NCBI GenBank assembly: GCA_946886545.1
Contig: CAMPIU010000240.1
Span: 1-5,267 of the forward strand
DNA length: 5,267 nt
Source: an uncultured Flavobacteriales bacterium
Lineage (GTDB): Bacteria; Bacteroidota; Bacteroidia; Flavobacteriales; Crocinitomicaceae
Direction: 5' to 3'
The position numbers and the translations under genes are program-made. The notes below the pieces were generated by a model. The model was not told the origin of the DNA. It saw only the letters and a program-made list of their open reading frames with translations, and made no database searches. Below are positions 1-5,267 of this stretch, piece after piece. How positions within the stretch are numbered: position 1 is the stretch's first letter; each line of letters starts with the position of its first letter.

Positions 1-20
1 ATTGTTTTCTTCTACTGATC

Positions 21-1163
21 TTAATCAGCCAATATATTTCTTGAAATAACGATCTTTTGCACTTCTGAAGTTCCTTCGTAGATCTGCGTAATCTTCGCAT
101 CACGCATCAAACGCTCAACATGATACTCTTTTACGTATCCGTAACCTCCATGGATTTGCACAGCTTCTATTGTTTGTTCCATTGCAACTTTCGAAGCATA
201 TAACTTCGCCATTGCAGAAGATTGATCAAAGTTTCTTCCTGCATCCTTATCAGCAGCAGCACGGTAAACCAATAAACGGGCAGCTTCAATCTCTGTAGCC
301 ATGTCCGCAATTTTGAATGCAATTGCCTGATGCTTATAAATCTCTTTTCCAAATGCTTTACGTTCTTTTGAGTAGGCAGCAGCCAATTCAAAAGCACCGG
401 CAGCAATTCCCAAAGCCTGAGCAGCAATTCCGATACGTCCGCCTGAAAGAGTTTTCATCGCAAATTTGAAACCAAATCCATCTTCACCGATACGATTAGC
501 TTTTGGAACTTTCACGTCCTGAAACATCAAAGTATGTGTATCACTTCCGCGAATACCCAATTTGTCTTCTTTAGCTCCGACAATGAAACCTTCCATCCCG
601 CGTTCAACGATCAATGCATTGATTCCTCTGTGACCAAGCTCTGCATTCGTTTGAGCAATTACAATATAGGTGGAAGCAGTTGAACCATTCGTGATCCAGT
701 TCTTTGTTCCGTTCAATAAGTAATAGTCTCCCATATCCACAGCAGTTGTACGCTGAGAGGTTGCATCAGATCCAGCTTCCGGTTCAGACAAACAAAAAGC
801 TCCGATTTTCTCTCCTTTCGCAAGCGGAACAAGGAATTTCATTTTTTGCTCTTCATTACCGAATTTTTCCAATCCCCAACAAACAAGGGAATTGTTCACT
901 GACATACAAACCGAAGATGAAGCATCTACTTTGGAAATTTCTTCCATCGCAAGTACATAGGACATGGTGTCCATACCGCCACCTCCGTATTTCGGGTCAA
1001 CCATCATCCCTAAGAATCCAAGTTCACCCAGTTGTTTCATTTCTTCAACAGGAAATTTTTGATCTCTATCCCGATCTATTACCCCAGGTTTTAAAACGTT
1101 TTGAGCGAAATCACGTGCAGCTTCTTTTACTGCTTTTTGTTCTTCTGTCAATTCGAAATTCAT
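21..1163 (-). CDS. Acyl-CoA dehydrogenase (short/medium-chain type)
   Basis: This gene encodes a 380-residue FAD-dependent acyl-CoA dehydrogenase, the usual family length. The family catalyses alpha,beta-dehydrogenation of acyl-CoA thioesters in the cytoplasm and passes electrons to an electron-transfer flavoprotein. The N-terminal helical domain covers about residues 1-120, the beta-barrel middle domain 121-230 and the C-terminal helical domain 235-380. Family signature 1 is visible at 124-136 (CLSEPEAGSDATS). Signature 2 is at 336-355, beginning QIHGGYGY. The catalytic base is most likely Glu363 in IYEGTSEVQ, the butyryl/medium-chain position. The start MNFELTEEQK is canonical and no upstream in-frame start is needed. 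The gene is divergent from anmK, with 70 bp between the starts. The substrate cannot be read from sequence: butyryl-CoA, medium-chain or branched-chain acyl-CoA are all possible. The family call is very secure, the chain-length call is not. Confidence 0.96.
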   Translation of the reverse strand: MNFELTEEQKAVKEAARDFAQNVLKPGVIDRDRDQKFPVEEMKQLGELGFLGMMVDPKYGGGGMDTMSYVLAMEEISKVDASSSVCMSVNNSLVCWGLEKFGNEEQKMKFLVPLAKGEKIGAFCLSEPEAGSDATSQRTTAVDMGDYYLLNGTKNWITNGSTASTYIVIAQTNAELGHRGINALIVERGMEGFIVGAKEDKLGIRGSDTHTLMFQDVKVPKANRIGEDGFGFKFAMKTLSGGRIGIAAQALGIAAGAFELAAAYSKERKAFGKEIYKHQAIAFKIADMATEIEAARLLVYRAAADKDAGRNFDQSSAMAKLYASKVAMEQTIEAVQIHGGYGYVKEYHVERLMRDAKITQIYEGTSEVQKIVISRNILAD

Positions 1164-1181
1164 CTGTATCGCAGTTTATTT

Positions 1182-1189
1182 TATATTTG
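1182..1189 (+). promoter_or_regulatory. Candidate -7 box for anmK (TATATTTG)
   Basis: TATATTTG matches the Bacteroidota -7 consensus TAnnTTTG exactly. Transcription would begin a few bases downstream, near 1195, giving a leader of roughly 38 nt before the anmK ATG at 1234. I do not see a good TTG/TTTG -33 element at the usual 17-19 bp spacing, so this is a half-match. It is the left arm of an inverted repeat with the opposing box at 1199-1206. Confidence 0.45.
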
Positions 1190-1198
1190 TTCAGGAGA

Positions 1199-1206
1199 CA
1201 AATGTA
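1199..1206 (-). promoter_or_regulatory. Candidate -7 box for the acyl-CoA dehydrogenase (TACATTTG on minus strand)
   Basis: Read on the minus strand this is TACATTTG, an exact match to TAnnTTTG. Transcription would start near 1193, about 30 nt before the acyl-CoA dehydrogenase ATG at 1163. A -33 TTG is not evident at the expected distance. It faces the anmK box, so the two predicted start sites nearly coincide. Confidence 0.42.
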
Positions 1207-1233
1207 CCTATAAAAACTTAATTTTCGTCTTTT

Positions 1234-2304
1234 ATGAATTCATTCAAAATAATCGGCTTAATGTCAGGTACTTCACTGGACGGGGTCGATGTCACTTATG
1301 CAACGTACACGAAGGTTTCTGATAAGAATTGGGAGTTTAAAATTCACGCGTCTCACACGTTTCAATTCCCTGAAATCCTGCTTTCCAGCCTACATGAAGC
1401 CAGTAAATTGTCGGGATCGCAACTGGTGACTTTAGACCATGATCTGGGAGACTTTTTCTCTTCATGCATCAACCGATTCATCGAAGAAAACAAGATTTCA
1501 AAAAAGGAAGTGGACACTATTGCTTCGCATGGTCAGACTGTATTTCATCAACCTGCACGAGGTTTTACAACCCAAATAGGAAATCCTGCAGTAATAGCCG
1601 TTAAAACCGGAATCCGGACAATCGGTGATTTCAGAACAAAAGATGTACTGTATCACGGACAAGGAGCACCATTAGTTCCAATTGGTGACCAATATTTATT
1701 CGGTTCAAAAGCAGACGGTTTTATCAATATCGGTGGTTTTGCAAACATTAGTTTCGAAGAAAAAGGCGTTGTCCGTGCATACGACATCTGTCCTGCGAAT
1801 CTTCCAATGAACAAATTAGCCCGGTCAAAAAACCTGGATTACGATAAGAACGGGAACCTTGCAAGAGCAGGCGAATTAAATTATTTCTTGTTGGATCTCT
1901 TGAACAGCTTGGATTATTACAGGGAAGAAGGACCGAAATCATTGGGAACGGAGTGGCTGGAACAACACTTCTACCCTTTACTGAAATTTGATAAAGACAT
2001 CGAAAATAACCTGGCTACGGTCGTGGAGCATATTGCTATCCAAATTGGTGATATTTGCACCAAAAACGAACTCAAACGTGTTATGATCACAGGCGGTGGC
2101 GCAAAAAACACTTTTTTGATTGAACGCTTGAAGCGTTATTATACCGGTGAAATCATTTCTGTCGACAGCGAACTGATTGATTATAAAGAAGCTTTGATTT
2201 TCGGCTTATTGGGTGCTTTGAATTTGAACAATGAACCGAATTGTCTTTCCAGTGTTACCGGGGCTTCAAAAAATGTCATCGGGGGAGTTCACCATTTGCC
2301 ATAG
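1234..2304 (+). CDS. anmK: Anhydro-N-acetylmuramic acid kinase
   Basis: AnmK phosphorylates and opens 1,6-anhydro-MurNAc released during murein turnover, giving MurNAc-6-phosphate for recycling; it is cytosolic. The 356-residue product is close to family length (about 350-370). The ATP-binding start motif GLMSGTSLDGVD is at residues 8-19. Other conserved blocks are SHGQTVFH (98-105), QIGNPA (114-119), GDFR (131-134), GQGAPLVP (142-149), NIGGFANIS (165-173), KSLGTEW (235-241), TGGGAKN (286-292) and EALIFGLLG (319-327). Asp184 in AYDICPAN (182-189) aligns with the catalytic Asp; this motif reads D-I-C-P-A-N rather than the proteobacterial D-T-G-P-G-N. ATG 1234 is supported because the ATP motif begins within ten residues. 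No Shine-Dalgarno is seen, as is common in Bacteroidota. It is divergent from the acyl-CoA dehydrogenase and 112 bp upstream of the amino-acid dehydrogenase. The partner etherase MurQ is not in this window. Confidence 0.95.
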   Translation: MNSFKIIGLMSGTSLDGVDVTYATYTKVSDKNWEFKIHASHTFQFPEILLSSLHEASKLSGSQLVTLDHDLGDFFSSCINRFIEENKISKKEVDTIASHGQTVFHQPARGFTTQIGNPAVIAVKTGIRTIGDFRTKDVLYHGQGAPLVPIGDQYLFGSKADGFINIGGFANISFEEKGVVRAYDICPANLPMNKLARSKNLDYDKNGNLARAGELNYFLLDLLNSLDYYREEGPKSLGTEWLEQHFYPLLKFDKDIENNLATVVEHIAIQIGDICTKNELKRVMITGGGAKNTFLIERLKRYYTGEIISVDSELIDYKEALIFGLLGALNLNNEPNCLSSVTGASKNVIGGVHHLP

Positions 2305-2319
2305 GAATCCTATCGGCAA
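2296..2319 (+). terminator. Stem-loop over the anmK stop codon (possible terminator or 3'-end hairpin)
   Basis: Arm TTGCCATAGG (2296-2305) pairs with CCTAT (2309-2313) and GGCAA (2315-2319), with C2314 bulged and a three-base AAT loop, giving ten Watson-Crick pairs. The anmK stop codon TAG (2302-2304) lies inside the left arm. No T-tract follows, so it is not a classical intrinsic terminator. It could instead protect the anmK mRNA 3' end or weaken read-through into the next gene. Confidence 0.4.
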
Positions 2320-2372
2320 CAAAGATTGCAGGAGAATTCATCCATTTCTCATGCTGAAAGAGCAATAATTCC

Positions 2373-2380
2373 TACTTTTG
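2373..2380 (+). promoter_or_regulatory. Candidate -7 box for the amino-acid dehydrogenase (TACTTTTG)
   Basis: TACTTTTG fits the Bacteroidota TAnnTTTG -7 consensus and is followed by C, a frequent context. The predicted start near 2386 would leave a leader of about 30 nt to ATG 2417. No clear TTTG -33 is found 17-19 bp upstream. It suggests the dehydrogenase has its own promoter rather than depending only on anmK transcription. Confidence 0.5.
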
Positions 2381-2390
2381 CGCTCAACAT

Positions 2391-2403
2391 TTGAATAATT
2401 CAA
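2391..2403. repeat. 13-bp palindrome in the dehydrogenase leader
   Basis: TTGAAT and ATTCAA flank a single central A, making a perfect 6+1+6 palindrome. It sits just after the predicted transcription start and 13 bp before ATG 2417. The one-base centre rules out an RNA hairpin of that size, so a DNA operator is the only obvious role. AT-rich palindromes of this length also arise by chance. Confidence 0.3.
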
Positions 2404-2416
2404 CGAATTAGTTAAC

Positions 2417-3646
2417 ATGAAAGATTTACTTCACAAGTTTGAAAATAAGCGCCCGGAAATCGTTTTCGAGTGGAAAGATGCTGAAACTGAAGCAGAAGGA
2501 TGGGTAGTCATAAACTCTTTACGCGGTGGTGCAGCCGGTGGAGGTACCCGCATGCGAGTTGGTCTTGACAAACGTGAGGTAGAAAGTCTTGCAAAAACAA
2601 TGGAAGTGAAATTCACTGTTGCAGGACCTCCGATTGGTGGAGCTAAGTCCGGAATTAACTTTGACCCGAAAGATCCGCGCAAAGAAGGTGTTTTGAGACG
2701 CTGGTATGCAGCAGTTACCCCGCTTTTGAAACATTATTATGGAACGGGTGGAGATTTGAATGTAGATGAAATTCACGAAGTTATTCCAATTACTGAAGAT
2801 TGTGGGATCTGGCATCCGCAGGAAGGTGTTTTTAACGGACATTTCCAACCGCGTGAAGCTCAAAAAATCAATCGCATCGGTCAATTGAGACAAGGTGTTC
2901 TGAAAGTGATCGAAGATACACAATACAGTCCAAGTATAGAAAAGAAATATGTTGTAGCTGACATGATCACCGGATACGGTGTTGCTCAATCAGTAGCACA
3001 TTATTATGATATTTGGGGTGGTGATCTGAAAGGAAAAAAAGTCATTGTTCAGGGTTGGGGAAATGTAGCTTCAGCAGGAGCATATTACCTGGCTCAATCA
3101 GGAGCGAAAATTGTTGGGATCATCGACCGTGTGGGAGGTTTGATCAACGAAAACGGATTCTCTTTAGAAGAGATCAAGCACTTATTCCTGACTAAAAACG
3201 GAAATGAAATTATTCACCCCGAATTGAAATCATTTGAGGAGATCAATGCAAAGATTTGGGACATCCGGGCAGACGTATTTATTCCTTGTGCGGCTTCCCG
3301 ACTGATCACACAAGAACAAGTTGAACGTATGATCAAAGGTGGAGTTCAGGTAATCGCAGCCGGGGCAAATGTTCCGTTTGCAGATAAAGAAATCTTCTTC
3401 GGACCGATCGCAGATTATGCCGACAACCATATTTCCGTTATTCCTGATTTCATTTCCAATTGTGGAATGGCCCGTGTATTCGCTTACTTGATGAGTAACG
3501 ATTTGAATGTATTAACTGATCAGGGAATTTTTGAAGACACCAGTAAAATTATCGGTGATGCTTTAAGAAAAGCTCACGCAAAGAATCCATCAAAAACCGG
3601 CATTGCAAAAGCTGCATTTGAAATTGCATTGAATCAGCTGGTATAA
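2417..3646 (+). CDS. Glu/Leu/Phe/Val-type NAD-dependent amino-acid dehydrogenase
   Basis: This 409-residue protein belongs to the glutamate/leucine/phenylalanine/valine dehydrogenase superfamily, which reversibly deaminates an L-amino acid to its 2-oxo acid in the cytosol. The N-terminal substrate domain (about 25-170) has the glycine-rich loop RGGAAGGGTRM (36-46), a substrate-binding Lys at 65 and a catalytic Lys at 77 in GPPIGGAKSGINFDP (70-84). Asp113 in GTGGDLNVDE (109-118) aligns with the catalytic Asp. The Rossmann domain (about 175-350) has VQGWGNVAS (211-219), and acidic Asp237 ends beta-2, favouring NAD over NADP. AGANVP (315-320) and IPDFISNCGM (342-351) close the cofactor and substrate region. 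The signature's first position is Pro71 where Leu/Ile/Val is usual. Start MKDLLHKFENKRPE is the only reasonable one. The substrate (Glu, Leu/Val or other) is unresolved: length resembles hexameric GluDH, the glycine-rich loop resembles LeuDH. Confidence 0.92.
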   Translation: MKDLLHKFENKRPEIVFEWKDAETEAEGWVVINSLRGGAAGGGTRMRVGLDKREVESLAKTMEVKFTVAGPPIGGAKSGINFDPKDPRKEGVLRRWYAAVTPLLKHYYGTGGDLNVDEIHEVIPITEDCGIWHPQEGVFNGHFQPREAQKINRIGQLRQGVLKVIEDTQYSPSIEKKYVVADMITGYGVAQSVAHYYDIWGGDLKGKKVIVQGWGNVASAGAYYLAQSGAKIVGIIDRVGGLINENGFSLEEIKHLFLTKNGNEIIHPELKSFEEINAKIWDIRADVFIPCAASRLITQEQVERMIKGGVQVIAAGANVPFADKEIFFGPIADYADNHISVIPDFISNCGMARVFAYLMSNDLNVLTDQGIFEDTSKIIGDALRKAHAKNPSKTGIAKAAFEIALNQLV

Positions 3647-3663
3647 GACTCTCAGCGAAAGAA

Positions 3664-3694
3664 CCCGGAGAATCAATTGTTTCAATTCTTCGGG
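3664..3694 (+). terminator. Stem-loop after the amino-acid dehydrogenase (putative terminator)
   Basis: CCCGGAGAAT (3664-3673) pairs with ATTCTTCGGG (3685-3694) over ten base pairs, nine Watson-Crick plus one G-T wobble, with an 11-base loop. It begins 18 bases past the stop codon, a typical terminator position, and has a GC-rich base. There is no proper T-run downstream, so termination may be inefficient or factor-assisted. On the minus strand TTCTTTC follows the stem, a slightly better but still weak tail. Confidence 0.45.
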
Positions 3695-3863
3695 GAATAG
3701 TGCTTTACTCAATGCTCAAGGAATTTAACGTAAGTTTTTGTAACCAAATCCTCACTTGAGAATTGTTATAAATAGACACGCGAATCGCAAAACTCCAATC
3801 CCTATAAACAAAATACTGTGAATATCTCTTTACTTAAAGGGAAAATCATCCGTTAATGGGGCG

Positions 3864-3871
3864 TAGTTTTG
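3864..3871 (+). promoter_or_regulatory. Candidate -7 box for the exbB-exbD-tonB operon (TAGTTTTG)
   Basis: TAGTTTTG matches TAnnTTTG exactly. The predicted start near 3877 leaves only about 6 nt before the first in-frame ATG (3883) but about 27 nt before the second (3904), which favours 3904 as the exbB start. A -33 TTG is not seen at the standard spacing. The gap 3647-3863 upstream holds the post-dehydrogenase hairpin and otherwise no gene that I can support. Confidence 0.4.
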
Positions 3872-3903
3872 GAAATTGATTCATGTATTCATTTATAAAC
3901 CAG

Positions 3904-4641
3904 ATGAGAAAAGCAGCAATATTTACAATTTTATTTTTAGCAACTCCATTATTGAGTTTGGCGCAAGTCGTTACGGATAAGGGAGCGGAAGCTGAAAAGG
4001 TAGCGAAAGCAGGTGAAAAGATTACAGCACTGGAGTTCGTGATGAAGGGTGGTGTTTTCATTATCCCGATTATCATTTTGTTGTTTTACACCCTGTATGT
4101 TGTTATTGAGCGTTACCGCTACATCAAACGCATGTCTGTATATAACTCCAATTTATTGAATGACATCCGAATGAACCTGGAAAAAGGAAATATCCAGGAT
4201 GCATTAAATCAGGTACAACGTGACCAAAGTGCCTATGGTTCTGTGGTTGCAGAAGGAATCCAAACGATTGGAAGACCTGTTTCCGAAATTGAATCGAACA
4301 TGGAAAAAGTTGCCAATATCGAAATCGGTAAAATGGAAAAAGGAATGGGAATCCTGGGACTGATCGCAGGTATCGCACCAACTTTCGGATTTATCGGTAC
4401 CATCGCAGGGGTAATTAAGATCTTCTACAACATTTCCATTTCGGAAAACGTAAGTATCGGAAATATTTCCGGTGGTCTTTATGAAAAAATGATTAGTTCC
4501 GGAGCCGGTTTGGTGGTAGGTATTATCGCTTACTCAGCTTATCACATTCTGAATGCGATGATCGATAGCTACACCTTGAAAATCCAGTCAACGAACTTAG
4601 GATTTATAAACATCATTCAACGTCCCGGAAAATGGCAATAA
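3904..4641 (+). CDS. exbB: ExbB/TolQ/MotA-family proton channel subunit
   Basis: ExbB forms the inner-membrane proton channel with ExbD and converts the proton motive force into movement of TonB, powering outer-membrane TonB-dependent transporters. From ATG 3904 the product is 245 residues, close to E. coli ExbB (244). A signal-like segment MRKAAIFTILF...LSLA spans 1-20, with possible cleavage after Ala20. Membrane segments follow at about 49-70, 148-174 and 196-220, with a cytoplasmic region around 75-147: the ExbB topology. The APTFGFIGTIAGV stretch (158-170) aligns with the ExbB TM2 signature, and Thr166 matches E. coli Thr148. In LYEKMISSGAGL, Glu194 aligns with Glu176, while Ser199 replaces Thr181. 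ATG 3883 would add seven residues (MYSFINQ) and stays possible. The gene overlaps exbD by 10 bp, indicating translational coupling. TolQ is the alternative, but no tol/pal genes are seen. Confidence 0.88.
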   Translation: MRKAAIFTILFLATPLLSLAQVVTDKGAEAEKVAKAGEKITALEFVMKGGVFIIPIIILLFYTLYVVIERYRYIKRMSVYNSNLLNDIRMNLEKGNIQDALNQVQRDQSAYGSVVAEGIQTIGRPVSEIESNMEKVANIEIGKMEKGMGILGLIAGIAPTFGFIGTIAGVIKIFYNISISENVSIGNISGGLYEKMISSGAGLVVGIIAYSAYHILNAMIDSYTLKIQSTNLGFINIIQRPGKWQ

Positions 4642-5027
4642 AACGCAAAAAACGCTTTCATGCGGGAGTTGAATCCTCTTCCATGAGCGATATCATGTTC
4701 TTTTTGCTCTTGTTCTTTTTGATTATCTCAACATTGGCAAATCCGAACGTGATCAAAGTTCCGCTTCCTGATGCAAAAGAAACGGATAACAAAGTGGGAT
4801 CTCACCTGACTTTAACGGTTACAAGCGAAAAACGCTATTACCTCGATAAAGAAGAAGTAAGCGCTGAAAATCTGGAGGTACGATTATTGCAGGAAACAAA
4901 ATTGCGAAAAGATGAAACCGTAGTGCTTCGTCCTGCGTATGACTTAGATGTTCAGGAATTGATAGACTTATTGCAGCTTGGATTGAAACATCAATTGAAG
5001 TTTGTAATTGCTACCAAAGCCGGGTAA
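4632..5027 (+). CDS. exbD: ExbD/TolR-family biopolymer transport protein
   Basis: ExbD is the single-pass partner of ExbB; its transmembrane Asp lies on the proton path and its periplasmic domain engages TonB. The 131-residue product has a basic cytoplasmic tail (MAIKRKKRFH), one membrane helix at about 19-36 with Asp20 in SMSDIMFFLLLFFL aligning with E. coli Asp25, and a periplasmic domain from about 40. The C-terminal part (97-129, VVLRPAYDLDVQELIDLLQL onward) resembles the ExbD/TolR fold. The usual proteobacterial TPxID before the helix is SSSMSD here. The start codon lies inside the exbB 3' end, out of frame, and the start is fixed by the charged tail directly before the helix. Many Bacteroidota clusters carry two exbD genes; only one is seen before the tonB-like gene. 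The family call is strong; ExbD rather than TolR is inferred from the neighbour. Confidence 0.9.
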   Translation: MAIKRKKRFHAGVESSSMSDIMFFLLLFFLIISTLANPNVIKVPLPDAKETDNKVGSHLTLTVTSEKRYYLDKEEVSAENLEVRLLQETKLRKDETVVLRPAYDLDVQELIDLLQLGLKHQLKFVIATKAG

Positions 5028-5045
5028 CAATTAAACTCAAGAAAT

Positions 5046-5267
5046 ATGGAAGAATTTGGTTTAGAAATAGAAAAAGCTTACGAAACAAAAGATCGTAAAG
5101 TTGCGGGGATCATTGCCCTGTCTGCCTTTGTATTATTACTGGCTATTCTTCATTTTCTCGGATATCGCATTCCTACTCCCCCACTTCCCGAACAATTATT
5201 GTACAAGGATATGGAAATGGAGTTAATCCCCCTTGATCCCGCTATTCTGGAAGAAGGAACAGGCGGC
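5046..5267 (+). CDS. TonB-like energy transducer, N-terminal part (cut by window edge)
   Basis: Seventy-four codons are visible and the frame is open at the right edge. The protein begins MEEFGLEIEKAYETKDRK, a short charged cytoplasmic tail, then one hydrophobic helix at about 19-40 (Ser26 and His36 inside it), then a Pro-containing periplasmic start (RIPTPPLPEQ, 41-50) and an acidic stretch. This is the topology of TonB: an N-terminal anchor followed by a periplasmic linker. The C-terminal TonB domain that would settle the identity lies outside the window. Position 18 bp after exbD on the same strand is the main support. ATG 5046 has no Shine-Dalgarno but an A-rich upstream, as expected in Bacteroidota. 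Alternatives are an unrelated membrane-anchored periplasmic protein or a second coupling factor. Confidence 0.68.
   Translation, partial: MEEFGLEIEKAYETKDRKVAGIIALSAFVLLLAILHFLGYRIPTPPLPEQLLYKDMEMELIPLDPAILEEGTGG

Larger units (their letters stand above)
1182..1206. repeat. Near-perfect inverted repeat in the divergent promoter region
   Basis: Arms TATATTTGT (1182-1190) and ACAAATGTA (1198-1206) are inverted copies matching at 8 of 9 positions, separated by the 7-base spacer TCAGGAG. The whole element lies between the two divergent start codons. It could simply be two promoter boxes facing each other, or a dyad operator for a dimeric regulator covering both start sites. The sequence shows the symmetry; the role is inferred. 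Confidence 0.5.

Noticed and set aside
400..431. Direct repeat GCAGCAATTCC within the acyl-CoA dehydrogenase
   Set aside because: It encodes the repeated GIAA in GIAAQALGIAAG, a normal conserved segment of the family, so it is a coding effect.
704..1322. Plus-strand open frames of 169 and 73 codons across the acyl-CoA dehydrogenase and anmK start
   Set aside because: They are antisense or out-of-frame shadows of two well-supported genes and their translations show no recognisable domain.
2352..2364. TGCT-GAAAG-AGCA mini-hairpin upstream of the dehydrogenase
   Set aside because: A four-pair stem is too weak to claim as a structure.
2431..2989. Minus-strand open frames inside the amino-acid dehydrogenase
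   Set aside because: Low-complexity, Ser/Phe-rich translations opposite a highly conserved gene; no start context or motif supports them.
21..3646. A dedicated branched-chain amino-acid catabolic cluster made of the acyl-CoA dehydrogenase and the amino-acid dehydrogenase
   Set aside because: The two genes are on opposite strands with anmK between them, and neither substrate is defined by sequence.
3712..3759. Short plus-strand frame of 15 codons (MLKEFNVSFCNQILT) in the gap before exbB
   Set aside because: Too short to distinguish from chance, with no promoter or ribosome-binding context that I can see.
3715..3760. CTCAAG and CTTGAG as a 6-bp inverted pair in the gap before exbB
   Set aside because: Arms are only 6 bp and 34 bp apart; expected by chance in a region of this size.

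Overview
The window looks like an ordinary stretch of chromosome from a Bacteroidota, most likely a Flavobacteriia-type organism such as a Fluviicola or Crocinitomicaceae relative. This placement is an inference from three things. The base composition is moderately AT-rich. Start codons lack Shine-Dalgarno sequences, and TAnnTTTG elements typical of Bacteroidota -7 promoter boxes sit upstream of the genes. The proteins are the Bacteroidota-flavoured versions of AnmK, amino-acid dehydrogenase and ExbB/ExbD. I see no mobile element, tRNA, rRNA, CRISPR array or phage gene.

Layout: one acyl-CoA dehydrogenase gene runs leftward (21-1163). From a 70-bp divergent intergenic region, all other genes run rightward: anhydro-N-acetylmuramic acid kinase anmK (1234-2304), a Glu/Leu/Phe/Val-type NAD-dependent amino-acid dehydrogenase (2417-3646), then after a 236-bp gap a compact exbB-exbD-tonB-like cluster (about 3904 to beyond the right edge). 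exbB and exbD overlap by 10 bp, and the tonB-like gene starts 18 bp after exbD, so these three are almost certainly one operon. The tonB-like gene is cut by the window end.

The functions are largely housekeeping: fatty-acyl or branched-chain acyl-CoA oxidation, recycling of cell-wall anhydro-MurNAc, amino-acid deamination, and proton-motive-force-driven energising of outer-membrane TonB-dependent transporters. Acyl-CoA dehydrogenase and amino-acid dehydrogenase can act in the same catabolic pathway (branched-chain amino acids), but nothing here proves that link.

The non-coding signals deserve most attention. The ACAD/anmK intergenic region holds two face-to-face TAnnTTTG boxes that together form a near-perfect inverted repeat. 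A 10-bp hairpin is built over the anmK stop codon, and a second 10-bp hairpin follows the dehydrogenase. A 13-bp palindrome lies in the dehydrogenase leader. A -7-like box upstream of exbB favours the second of its two possible start codons. I found no convincing undescribed multi-gene system.
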